DNA of 64,000 nt, from positions 806,001 to 870,000 of the forward strand of contig NZ_LT968775.1 of NCBI RefSeq assembly GCF_900240975.1, written 5' to 3'. Position numbers and translations under genes: made by a program. This stretch comes from Mycobacterium sp. 4858 (lineage in GTDB: Bacteria > Actinomycetota > Actinomycetes > Mycobacteriales > Mycobacteriaceae). Below the pieces are notes generated by a model that saw only the letters and a list, made by a program, of their open reading frames with translations, searched no databases and was not told the origin of the DNA. Positions 56,311-64,000 of the stretch are shown in pieces (the stretch's first letter is position 1; each line of letters starts with the position of its first letter).

Positions 56311-57890
56311 TCGACCTGACGGTCGCGCAGATCGCCGACATCGTCGGCGGCACGCTGGCCGACATCTCGCCGGAGGCCGCCGCCGCGCTGCGCGTCACCG
56401 GCACCGTCGAATTCGACTCGCGCGCGGTCGGCCCCGGCGGGCTGTTCCTCGCGCTGCCGGGCGCGCACGCCGACGGGCATGACTACGCGAAGTCGGCGGT
56501 AGCGGCCGGCGCGGTGGCCGTGCTGGCCGCCCGGCCGGTGGGGGTGCCGGCCATCGTGGTGCCCCCGCAATCCCGTCGCCGCGACGGTGGCCTGGCCGGT
56601 GTGCTCGAACACGACTCCGACGGTTCGGGTGCGGCGGTGCTGGCCGCGCTGGCCAAGCTGGCCAAGGCGGCGGCCGCGGAGCTGGTGGCCGGCGGGTTGA
56701 CCATCGTCGGGATCACCGGCTCGTCGGGAAAGACCTCGACCAAGGACCTCGTCAAGGCCGTGCTCGAGCCGCTGGGTGAGGTGGTGGCCCCGCCCGGATC
56801 GTTCAACAACGAGCTGGGGCATCCCTGGACGGTGTTGCGCGCGACGCGGGACACCGACTACCTCGTCCTCGAGATGTCGGCGCGCCATCCCGGCAACATC
56901 GCCGCGCTTGCCGATATCGCCCCGCCGGCGATCGGGGTGGTCCTCAACGTCGGCACCGCGCACCTGGGCGAGTTCGGGTCGCGGGAAGCCATTGCGCGCA
57001 CCAAATCCGAACTGCCCCAAGCTGTTCCGCCGTCAGGGGTGGTGATCCTGAACGCCGACGACCCGGCCGTCGCGGCGATGGCCCGCGTCACCGACGCTCG
57101 CGTGGTACGCGTCAGCCGGTTCAGCCACACCGACTCCGGGCCCAGCGACGTCTGGGCGGACGGAGTGTCGCTGGACGAACTGGCCAGGCCGCGCTTTACC
57201 CTGCACGCGATGAACAGCGCGGTCGAGGTTCAGCTGGGCGTCTACGGCGACCATCAGGTCACCAACGCGCTGTGCGCGAGCGCCGTCGCGCTGCAATGCG
57301 GCGCGACCGTCGAGCAGATCGGCGCCGCCCTGGCCCAGGCCGGGCCGGTGTCGCGGCACCGGATGCACGTGACGACCCGCGCGGACGGGGTAACGGTGAT
57401 CGATGACGCCTACAACGCCAACCCCGACTCGATGCGGGCCGGGCTGCAGGCGCTGGCCTGGATCGCCCACGGCCGCGAGCCCGGCGCCGAAAAGCGCAGG
57501 AGTTGGGCGGTGCTGGGCGAAATGGCCGAGCTCGGCGAGGACGCGGTGGCCGAGCACGATCGCGTCGGGAGGCTGGCGGTGCGCTTAGATGTGTCTCGAC
57601 TTGTCGTCGTGGGAAGTGGGAGGTCGATGAGCGCCATGCACCACGGAGCGGTCATGGAGGGCGCGTGGGGAGCCGGGGATGACCGGGGCGCCGTCAACGT
57701 GCCCGACGCGGAGGCCGCCCTGGCGTTGTTGCGGGCCGAACTCCGGCCCGGCGACGTGGTCCTCGTCAAGGCCTCCAACGCCGCCGGTCTGGGCGCGCTG
57801 GCCGACGCCCTGGCCTGTGACGATCGCGAGGGCGGCGAAGCCGGGCGAAGCGGGTCGTCACGACGGAGCGACCAGGGAGCGGCCCAGTGA
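56307..57890 (+). CDS. murF: UDP-N-acetylmuramoyl-tripeptide-D-alanyl-D-alanine ligase
   Basis: 527 residues from ATG 56307 (overlapping the murE stop). Completes the UDP-muramoyl pentapeptide by adding D-Ala-D-Ala. [19 protein letters not shown] (about 132-150) is the P-loop; [25 protein letters not shown] and [18 protein letters not shown] (with the DAYNANP motif) are MurF blocks. The insert [28 protein letters not shown] before the P-loop and the Ser/Arg-rich C-terminal tail make it slightly longer than the 510-residue M. tuberculosis protein. It overlaps mraY as GTGA. Confidence 0.95.
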   Translation: MIDLTVAQIADIVGGTLADISPEAAAALRVTGTVEFDSRAVGPGGLFLALPGAHADGHDYAKSAVAAGAVAVLAARPVGVPAIVVPPQSRRRDGGLAGVLEHDSDGSGAAVLAALAKLAKAAAAELVAGGLTIVGITGSSGKTSTKDLVKAVLEPLGEVVAPPGSFNNELGHPWTVLRATRDTDYLVLEMSARHPGNIAALADIAPPAIGVVLNVGTAHLGEFGSREAIARTKSELPQAVPPSGVVILNADDPAVAAMARVTDARVVRVSRFSHTDSGPSDVWADGVSLDELARPRFTLHAMNSAVEVQLGVYGDHQVTNALCASAVALQCGATVEQIGAALAQAGPVSRHRMHVTTRADGVTVIDDAYNANPDSMRAGLQALAWIAHGREPGAEKRRSWAVLGEMAELGEDAVAEHDRVGRLAVRLDVSRLVVVGSGRSMSAMHHGAVMEGAWGAGDDRGAVNVPDAEAALALLRAELRPGDVVLVKASNAAGLGALADALACDDREGGEAGRSGSSRRSDQGAAQ

Positions 57891-58966
57891 GGCAGATCCT
57901 CATCGCGGTGGCCGTCGCGCTCGCCGTGTCAATCCTGTTGACCCCGGCGCTGATTCGGCTGTTCACCCGGCAGGGCTTCGGCCATCACACGCGTGAGGAC
58001 GGTCCGCCCAGCCATCACGCCAAACGCGGCACGCCGTCGATGGGCGGGGTGGCGATCCTGGCCGGCATCTGGGCGGGATACCTGGGGACGCACCTGGCCG
58101 GGCTGGCGTTCGACGGCGAGGGCGTTTCCGCGTCGGGTCTGTTGGTGCTGGGCTTGGCCACCGTGCTCGGCGGCGTCGGCTTCCTCGACGACCTGATCAA
58201 GGTTCGCAGGTCGCGCAATCTCGGGCTGAACAAGACGGCCAAGACCGTCGGGCAGATCTGTGCCGCGGTGCTGTTCGGGGTGCTCGTGCTGCAGTTCCGC
58301 AACGGCAGCGGGTTGACGCCGGCCAGCTCGGACCTGTCCTATGTGCGCGAGATCGCCACCGTCACTTTGGCTCCCGGGTTGTTCGTGTTGTTCTGCGTGG
58401 TGGTGGTCAGCGCCTGGTCCAATGCGGTCAACTTCACCGACGGGCTGGACGGGCTGGCGGCCGGCTGCATGGCGATGGTCACCGCCGCCTACGTGTTGAT
58501 CACCTTCTGGCAGTACCGCAACGCCTGCGTCACCGCGCCGGGCCTGGGCTGCTACAACGTGCGCGACCCGCTGGACCTGGCGCTCGTCGCGGCCGCCACC
58601 GCGGGCGCCTGCATCGGCTTCCTGTGGTGGAATGCCGCTCCCGCAAAGATTTTCATGGGCGACACCGGATCACTGGCGCTGGGCGGCATCATCGCGGGCC
58701 TGTCGGTCACCAGCCGCACCGAGATCCTCGCCGTGGTGCTGGGGTCGCTGTTCGTCGCCGAGGTCACCTCCGTGGTGCTGCAGATCCTGGCCTTCCGGAC
58801 CACCGGGCGCCGGGTGTTCCGGATGGCGCCCTTTCACCACCATTTCGAGTTGGCCGGCTGGGCCGAAACCACGGTGATCATCCGCTTCTGGCTCCTCACG
58901 GCCATCACCTGCGGTCTGGGCGTGGCCCTTTTCTACGGTGAGTGGCTGGGCGCGATCGGTGCCTGA
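57887..58966 (+). CDS. mraY: Phospho-N-acetylmuramoyl-pentapeptide-transferase (lipid I synthase)
   Basis: 359 residues, equal to M. tuberculosis MraY (MurX). Ten membrane helices can be traced. Conserved cytoplasmic motifs are all there: [21 protein letters not shown] (the catalytic Asp pair), [15 protein letters not shown], and the HHH loop in [15 protein letters not shown]. It joins phospho-MurNAc-pentapeptide to decaprenyl phosphate at the membrane. The GTG start overlaps murF by 4 bp; the end overlaps the chosen murD start by 8 bp. Confidence 0.96.
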   Translation: MRQILIAVAVALAVSILLTPALIRLFTRQGFGHHTREDGPPSHHAKRGTPSMGGVAILAGIWAGYLGTHLAGLAFDGEGVSASGLLVLGLATVLGGVGFLDDLIKVRRSRNLGLNKTAKTVGQICAAVLFGVLVLQFRNGSGLTPASSDLSYVREIATVTLAPGLFVLFCVVVVSAWSNAVNFTDGLDGLAAGCMAMVTAAYVLITFWQYRNACVTAPGLGCYNVRDPLDLALVAAATAGACIGFLWWNAAPAKIFMGDTGSLALGGIIAGLSVTSRTEILAVVLGSLFVAEVTSVVLQILAFRTTGRRVFRMAPFHHHFELAGWAETTVIIRFWLLTAITCGLGVALFYGEWLGAIGA

Positions 58967-60425
58967 CGTGGCCGGGCTCGAGCCCCTGGTGCCGGGCGCG
59001 CCGGTGCTGGTGGCCGGCGGCGGCGTGACCGGCAAGGCGGTGCTGGCGGCCCTGGCCCGGTTCGGCGCCGCGCCGACCCTGTGCGACGACGATCCCGCCA
59101 CGCTGCGGCGCTACGCCGAGAGCGGCGTGGCGACGGTGGCGACGTCGACGTCCGCGCAGCGCCTTGCCGAGTACGCCCTGGTGGTCACCAGTCCCGGGTT
59201 CTCGCCGGACACGCCACTGCTGGCCGCCGCCGCGACGGCGGGCGTGCCCATCTGGGGCGACGTGGAGCTGGCCTGGCGGCTCGACGCCGCGGGCCACTAC
59301 GGGCCACCGCGCCGCTGGCTGGTGGTGACCGGCACGAACGGCAAGACGACCACGACGTCGATGCTGCACGCCATGCTGACCGCCGCGGGCCGGCGCAGCG
59401 TGTTGTGCGGCAACATCGGCGATCCGGTCCTGGACGTCCTGCAGGCGCCGGCCGATCTGCTGGCCGTCGAGCTGTCCAGCTTCCAGCTGCACTGGGCCCC
59501 GTCGGTGCGCCCCTACGCGGGCGTCGTCCTCAACATCGCCGAGGACCACCTGGATTGGCACTCCACCATGGCCGAGTACACCGCCGCCAAGGCGCGGGTG
59601 CTCGACGGCCGGGTGGCGGTGGTGGGGCTGGACGACGCCCGGGCGGCCGCGCTGCTCGAGACCGCCGCGGCGCCGCTGCGCGTCGGATTCCGGCTCGGCG
59701 CACCGGCGGCGGGCGAACTGGGCGTGCGGGACGGCCACTTGATCGACCGCGCCTTCGCCGACGACCTCCGGCTGCTGCCGGTCGACTCGATCCCGGTGCC
59801 GGGGCCCGTCGGCATCCTGGACGCCCTGGCCGCGGCGGCGCTGGCCCGCAGCGTCGGCGTGCCCGCCGAGCCGATCGCGGAGGCGATCGCCTCCTTCCGG
59901 GTGGGCCGGCACCGGGCGGAGGTCGTCGCGGTCGCCGACGGCATCACCTACGTCGACGACTCCAAGGCCACCAACCCGCACGCCGCCGAGGCGTCCGTGC
60001 TGGCCTACCCGCGCGTGGTGTGGGTGGCCGGCGGTCTGCTCAAGGGCGCATCGGTGGACGCCGAGGTCGCCAGGATCGCCCCCCGGCTGGTCGGCGCGGT
60101 GCTCATCGGCCGAGATCGCCAAGAGGTTGCAGAGGCGTTATCGCGACACGCGCCGGATGTCCCCGTCGTCCAGGTTGTGACAGGCGAGGATGCTGATATG
60201 AATGCGACGGCTGTGGCTAGTGGTGCAAATGTGACAGAAGTGAAACATTCGGGCCCGGATGTCGGCGCTTCGGTCATGGAGGCGGCGGTGGCCGCGGCCC
60301 GCGACCTGGCACGGCCCGGCGACACGGTGTTGCTGGCTCCGGCCGGTGCGTCGTTCGACCAGTTCACCGGGTACGCCGCCCGCGGCGACGCCTTCGCTGC
60401 CGCCGTCCGCGCGGCCATCCGGTAG
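58959..60425 (+). CDS. murD: UDP-N-acetylmuramoylalanine-D-glutamate ligase
   Basis: 488 residues from GTG 58959; GTG 58968, just after the mraY stop, is nearly as good and starts closer to the M. tuberculosis N-terminus. It adds D-glutamate to UDP-MurNAc-L-Ala. The Rossmann-like N-domain has [13 protein letters not shown]; the P-loop is [16 protein letters not shown] (about 119-134); [11 protein letters not shown], and [12 protein letters not shown], are Mur ligase signatures. A local patch at about 60118-60250, coding for [18 protein letters not shown] and flanks, is lower in GC and differs in sequence from M. tuberculosis MurD in my memory. Confidence 0.94.
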   Translation: MPDVAGLEPLVPGAPVLVAGGGVTGKAVLAALARFGAAPTLCDDDPATLRRYAESGVATVATSTSAQRLAEYALVVTSPGFSPDTPLLAAAATAGVPIWGDVELAWRLDAAGHYGPPRRWLVVTGTNGKTTTTSMLHAMLTAAGRRSVLCGNIGDPVLDVLQAPADLLAVELSSFQLHWAPSVRPYAGVVLNIAEDHLDWHSTMAEYTAAKARVLDGRVAVVGLDDARAAALLETAAAPLRVGFRLGAPAAGELGVRDGHLIDRAFADDLRLLPVDSIPVPGPVGILDALAAAALARSVGVPAEPIAEAIASFRVGRHRAEVVAVADGITYVDDSKATNPHAAEASVLAYPRVVWVAGGLLKGASVDAEVARIAPRLVGAVLIGRDRQEVAEALSRHAPDVPVVQVVTGEDADMNATAVASGANVTEVKHSGPDVGASVMEAAVAAARDLARPGDTVLLAPAGASFDQFTGYAARGDAFAAAVRAAIR

Positions 60426-60431
60426 GCGGGC

Positions 60432-62147
60432 GTGGGTAACCCACTGACCCGGCTGAGACGCCGGGGCAAAGACACTTCAGACACCGCCGCCGCGGAGACC
60501 TCTGACGCCACAGCGGACGAGCCGGGGGAGGCCGACGCCGCGACCGCCCCGGTGAGCTCCGCCGGCAGCTCGGAGGCCAAGCCGGCGGCTAAAGCCCGGC
60601 TCGCCGGCGAGGGGCGGAACCGGTTCGGCGCCTGGCTGAGCCGGCCCATGACCTCGTTTCACCTGATCATCGCGGTGGCCGGGCTGCTGACGACGCTCGG
60701 TTTGATCATGGTGCTCTCGGCGTCGGGAGTGCGGTCCTACGACGCCGACGGGTCGGCCTGGGTGATCTTCGGCAAGCAGGTTTTGTGGACGGTGATCGGC
60801 CTGATCGCCTGCTACGCGTCGCTGCGGATGTCGGTGCGGTTCATCCGCCGCGTCGCGTTCACCGGTTACGTCGTCACCGTCATCCTGCTGGTGCTCGTGC
60901 TGGTGCCCGGCATCGGCAACCTGGCCAACGGCTCCCGGAAGTGGTTCGTCATCGCCGGCTTCTCGATGCAGCCGTCCGAGCTGGCCAAGATCGCCTTCGC
61001 CATCTGGGGCGCGCACCTGCTGGCGGCCCGCCGGCTGGAGCGGGCCTCGCTGCGCGAGATGCTGATCCCGCTGGTGCCGGCCGCGGTCATCGCGCTGGCG
61101 CTGATCGTGGCGCAGCCCGACCTGGGGCAGACGGTGTCGCTGGGCATCATCCTGCTGGCGCTGTTGTGGTACGCCGGGCTGCCGCTGCGCGTCTTCGCCA
61201 CCTCGCTGCTGGCGGTCTTCATGGCCGGCGCCGTGCTGGCCATGTCGGCGGGCTACCGCTCCGACCGGGTGAAGTCGTGGATGAACCCCGAGAACGACCC
61301 CATGGACACCGGTTACCAAGCGCGTCAGGCGAAGTTCGCCCTGGCGCACGGCGGCATCTTCGGCGACGGCCTGGGGCAGGGCGTCGCCAAGTGGAACTAC
61401 CTGCCCAACGCCCACAACGACTTCATCTTCGCGATCATCGGCGAGGAGCTGGGCTTCGTCGGCGCCTTCGGGCTGCTGGTCCTGTTCGGGCTGTTCGCCT
61501 ATACCGGGATGCGCATCGCGCGGCGGTCGGCCGACCCGTTCCTGCGGCTGCTGACCGCCACCACCACGATGTGGGTGCTGGGTCAGGCGTTCATCAACAT
61601 CGGCTACGTGATCGGGATCCTGCCGGTCACCGGGATTCAGCTGCCGCTGATTTCGGCGGGTGGCACCTCCACGGCGGCAACGCTTTTCATGATCGGCATC
61701 ATGGCCAACGCGGCCCGGCACGAACCCGAGGCGGTGGCCGCCCTGCGCGCCGGCCGCGACGACAAGGTGAACCGGTTCTTGCGATTGCCACTGCCCCAGC
61801 CGTACGTGCCGACCCGGCTCGAGTCGTTCCGCGACCGCAAACGCGGCGGCAAGCCGCCGGCCAACGGCGCCCCGTCCCGCACCGGCACGCGCAAGGCCGC
61901 CCAGGCGCCGGCCCGGAAGCCCTCGCAGAAGGCCTCCCAGAAGCCCTCGCAGAAGGCCTCCCAGAAGGCCTACCGCAAGGCCCCGCACAAGGCTGAGGAA
62001 CCGCTGCGGCCGGCGTTCTCCCGCACAGGCGCCCGCCCGGCCCGCAGGGCGGTGCATCATGGATCTGGCCAACGCTCCGCCAGTCGGGGAGCCGGCCAGC
62101 GTCAGGCACGACGCGCTCGCGCACTGGAAGGTCAGCGTTACGGGTGA
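60432..62147 (+). CDS. ftsW: Septal peptidoglycan glycosyltransferase FtsW (SEDS family)
   Basis: 571 residues, longer than the 524 in M. tuberculosis. An acidic and Ala-rich cytoplasmic N-terminus (1-70) is followed by ten membrane helices (about 76-420). SEDS marks are [31 protein letters not shown], the large external loop with [19 protein letters not shown] (catalytic Asp in NDF), and [10 protein letters not shown]. The C-terminal cytoplasmic tail is very basic (KPSQKASQ repeats), the expected FtsZ/PBP3 contact region. It partners PbpB at the septum. The stop overlaps murG as GTGA. Confidence 0.94.
   Translation: MGNPLTRLRRRGKDTSDTAAAETSDATADEPGEADAATAPVSSAGSSEAKPAAKARLAGEGRNRFGAWLSRPMTSFHLIIAVAGLLTTLGLIMVLSASGVRSYDADGSAWVIFGKQVLWTVIGLIACYASLRMSVRFIRRVAFTGYVVTVILLVLVLVPGIGNLANGSRKWFVIAGFSMQPSELAKIAFAIWGAHLLAARRLERASLREMLIPLVPAAVIALALIVAQPDLGQTVSLGIILLALLWYAGLPLRVFATSLLAVFMAGAVLAMSAGYRSDRVKSWMNPENDPMDTGYQARQAKFALAHGGIFGDGLGQGVAKWNYLPNAHNDFIFAIIGEELGFVGAFGLLVLFGLFAYTGMRIARRSADPFLRLLTATTTMWVLGQAFINIGYVIGILPVTGIQLPLISAGGTSTAATLFMIGIMANAARHEPEAVAALRAGRDDKVNRFLRLPLPQPYVPTRLESFRDRKRGGKPPANGAPSRTGTRKAAQAPARKPSQKASQKPSQKASQKAYRKAPHKAEEPLRPAFSRTGARPARRAVHHGSGQRSASRGAGQRQARRARALEGQRYG
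61920..61967 (+). repeat. 24-bp tandem repeat in the FtsW cytoplasmic tail
   Basis: Two perfect copies (61920-61943, 61944-61967) beginning CCCTCGCAGAAGG and coding for PSQKASQK. Partial 12-bp versions continue downstream (AYRKAPHK). In-frame copy changes would only lengthen or shorten the basic tail. Confidence 0.75.
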
Positions 62148-63355
62148 ACGACACGGTCAGCAAGCCGACCGGCGGGCGGGGGACAAGTCCCCAGCCCGCC
62201 GGTGCCGCGTTGTCGGCTTTTAAGCCCCTGTCGGTGGTGCTGGCCGGCGGGGGCACCGCCGGCCACGTCGAGCCCGCGATGGCCGTGGCCGACGCGCTCA
62301 GCGCGCTCGACCCGCAGGTGCGCATCACCGCGCTGGGCACCCACCGGGGGCTGGAGACCCGGCTGGTGCCGCAGCGCGGCTACCACCTCGAGCTGATCAC
62401 GCCCGTCCCGCTGCCGCGTAAGCCCAGCGGCGACCTGGCGCGGCTGCCCCCGCGGGTCTGGCGCGCGGTCCGCGAGACCCGCGCGGTGCTCGACGCGGTG
62501 GACGCCGACGTCGTCATCGGATTCGGCGGATACGTGGCGCTGCCGGCGTACCTGGCCGCCCGCGGTATACCCGGCGGGCTCAGCCGCAGGCGGCGCGTCC
62601 CGGTGCTGATCCACGAAGCAAACGCCAGCGCCGGGCTGGCCAACCGAATCGGCGCCCGCCGCGCCGACCGGGTGCTGTCGGCGGTGCCCGATTGCGGGCT
62701 GCCGCGCGCCGAGGTGGTCGGGATCCCGGTGCGGGAGGCCATCACCTCGCTGGACCGCGCGGCGCTGCGCGCCGAGGCGCGCAGGCACTTCGGGTTCGCC
62801 GACGACGCGCGGGTGTTGCTGGTGTTCGGCGGCTCGCAGGGCGCCGTGTCGCTGAACCGGGCCGTGTCCGGCGCCGCGGCCGACCTGGCGGCCGCGGGCG
62901 TGTCGGTGCTGCACGCACACGGACCGAAAAACACCCTGGAACTGCCGGAGCGCCGGCCGGGTGATCCGCCCTACGTGGCGGTGCCCTACCTCGACCGGAT
63001 GGATCTGGCCTACGCCGCGGCCGACCTGGCGATCTGCCGGTCGGGCGCCATGACCGTCGCCGAGGTCTCGGCGGTCGGCTTGCCCGCCATCTACGTGCCG
63101 CTGCCGATCGGCAACGGCGAGCAGCGGCTCAACGCGCTGCCGGTGGTCAACGCCGGCGGCGGCATGGTGGTCGCCGACGCGGCCCTGACGCCGGAGCTGG
63201 TGGCCCGCGAGGTGGCCGGGCTGCTCAACGACCCGCTGCGGTTGGCCGCGATGACGACGGCCGCCGCGCAGGTGGGGCATCCCGACGCAGCGCGCCAGGT
63301 GGCCCAGGCGGCGCTCGACATCGCCAGGAAGGCAGCGGCGGGAGGGCGACGGTGA
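62144..63355 (+). CDS. murG: UDP-N-acetylglucosamine-N-acetylmuramyl-(pentapeptide) pyrophosphoryl-undecaprenol N-acetylglucosamine transferase
   Basis: 403 residues from GTG 62144. A GT28/GT-B enzyme on the inner membrane face that turns lipid I into lipid II. The glycine-rich donor/acceptor loops are [18 protein letters not shown] (about 27-44), [16 protein letters not shown] and [16 protein letters not shown]. In the C-terminal domain, [24 protein letters not shown] contacts UDP-GlcNAc. The first 25 residues are variable. It overlaps murC as GTGA. Confidence 0.95.
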   Translation: MNDTVSKPTGGRGTSPQPAGAALSAFKPLSVVLAGGGTAGHVEPAMAVADALSALDPQVRITALGTHRGLETRLVPQRGYHLELITPVPLPRKPSGDLARLPPRVWRAVRETRAVLDAVDADVVIGFGGYVALPAYLAARGIPGGLSRRRRVPVLIHEANASAGLANRIGARRADRVLSAVPDCGLPRAEVVGIPVREAITSLDRAALRAEARRHFGFADDARVLLVFGGSQGAVSLNRAVSGAAADLAAAGVSVLHAHGPKNTLELPERRPGDPPYVAVPYLDRMDLAYAAADLAICRSGAMTVAEVSAVGLPAIYVPLPIGNGEQRLNALPVVNAGGGMVVADAALTPELVAREVAGLLNDPLRLAAMTTAAAQVGHPDAARQVAQAALDIARKAAAGGRR

Positions 63356-64000
63356 ACGCCGGGCAGCCGCCGCCGCCCGAGTTGCCCCCCGAGCTGCACA
63401 GGGTGCACATGGTGGGCATCGGGGGAGCCGGCATGTCCGGCATCGCCCGCATCCTGCTGGACCGCGGCGCGCTGGTGTCCGGGTCCGACGCCAAGGAGTC
63501 GCGCGGCATCCACGCGCTGCGGGCCCGGGGCGCGTCGATCCGCATCGGCCACGACGCGTCGTCGCTCGACCTGCTGCCCGACGGCCCGACCGCGGTCATC
63601 ACCACCCACGCGGCCATCCCGAAGACCAACCCCGAGCTCGTCGAAGCCCGGCGGCGCGGCATCCCGGTGATCCTGCGGCCGGCGGTGCTGGCCAGTCTGA
63701 TGGCCGGGCGCACCACGCTGATGGTCACCGGCACACACGGCAAGACGACGACGACGTCGATGTTGATCGTCGCGCTGCAGCACTGCGGGCGCGACCCGTC
63801 CTTCGCGGTCGGGGGCGAAATGGGGGAGGCCGGAACCAACGCCCATCACGGCAGCGGCAACTGCTTCGTCGCCGAGGCCGACGAAAGCGACGGCTCGCTG
63901 CTGGAATACACGCCCAACGTCGCGGTGGTCACCAACATCGAAACCGATCACCTGGACTTCTACGGCAGTGCCGACGCCTACGTCGGGGTGTTCGACGCCT
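63352..64000 (+). CDS. murC: UDP-N-acetylmuramate-L-alanine ligase (partial, cut by window end)
   Basis: The first 216 codons are present. MurC attaches L-alanine to UDP-MurNAc, the first amino acid of the stem peptide. [19 protein letters not shown] (about 18-36) is the Rossmann opening typical of MurC, and [17 protein letters not shown] (about 123-139) the ATP loop; [31 protein letters not shown] (given by its ends) follows. The GTG 63352 overlaps the murG stop by 4 bp. ftsQ and ftsZ would be expected next, outside the window. Confidence 0.94.
   Translation, partial: MNAGQPPPPELPPELHRVHMVGIGGAGMSGIARILLDRGALVSGSDAKESRGIHALRARGASIRIGHDASSLDLLPDGPTAVITTHAAIPKTNPELVEARRRGIPVILRPAVLASLMAGRTTLMVTGTHGKTTTTSMLIVALQHCGRDPSFAVGGEMGEAGTNAHHGSGNCFVAEADESDGSLLEYTPNVAVVTNIETDHLDFYGSADAYVGVFDA

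Noticed and set aside
61920..61990. CRISPR-like repeats
   Set aside because: The units are directly adjacent with no spacers, stay in frame and code for the FtsW tail.

Overview
The window is a GC-rich (roughly two-thirds G+C, my estimate), gene-dense stretch of a slow-growing Mycobacterium chromosome. Gene order follows the M. tuberculosis H37Rv interval from about Rv2214c down to Rv2152c. Protein details and local gene content (cobU beside cobT, no IS6110, no PE_PGRS38 between pbpB and murE) fit a non-tuberculous species, probably near the M. avium complex. Orthology is from recalled families and synteny, not a search.

Layout. 1-2.6 kb: the last codons of an EphD-like protein, then three genes absent from the H37Rv locus (small membrane protein, SRPBCC protein, phytoene-dehydrogenase-like oxidoreductase). 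2.6-7.6 kb: pepB, a class III adenylate cyclase, gcvT, ilvE. 7.7-10.8 kb: DUF3043 protein with cobU-cobT-cobS. 10.9-16.3 kb: glycerate kinase, ErpA-type Fe-S carrier, a membrane protein, adenosine kinase, asnB. 16.4-25.1 kb: the respiratory block, with ctaC-ctaF on the plus strand and ctaE-qcrC-qcrA-qcrB on the minus strand; between them lie mmpS3 (frameshifted here), an Rv2197c-type protein and two extra small genes. 25.2-31.9 kb: trpD, a DnaQ/GIY-YIG fusion, a secreted NlpC/P60 peptidase, a putative zinc metalloprotease, pimB. 31.9-40.2 kb: fadD15, two SRPBCC proteins, an ArsA-like ATPase, an acyltransferase, mptC and an exoribonuclease. 40.2-49.3 kb: aroG, pknL with its divergent partner Rv2175c, mptA, idsA2, an unusual MTHFR-like protein, lppM, a GNAT protein and a DUF3040 protein. 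49.8-64 kb: the division and cell-wall cluster mraZ-rsmH-ftsL-like-pbpB-murE-murF-mraY-murD-ftsW-murG-murC, cut off in murC by the window end.

Themes. Much of the window builds the envelope: PIM/LM/LAM mannosyltransferases (pimB, mptC, mptA), peptidoglycan precursor synthesis and septal synthesis, cell-wall hydrolysis and prenyl diphosphate supply. The bc1-aa3 supercomplex is encoded almost completely. Most genes are tightly packed with ATGA, GTGA or TGATG stop/start overlaps. Several genes (pepB, gcvT, ilvE, the DUF3043 gene, pknL, Rv2175c-like) have a TANNNT -10 hexamer 6-8 nt before the start codon, the signature of leaderless mycobacterial transcripts.

Cautions. The strongest anomaly is not biological: 49528-49604 is a degenerate Illumina Nextera index/transposase adapter built into the contig upstream of mraZ. 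There is also a clear one-base frameshift in a C run of mmpS3 and a probable one at the 5' end of the ArsA-like ATPase gene, so some indels here may be sequencing or assembly errors. I found no CRISPR array, prophage, insertion sequence, rRNA or tRNA, and no convincing new defence or mobile system.
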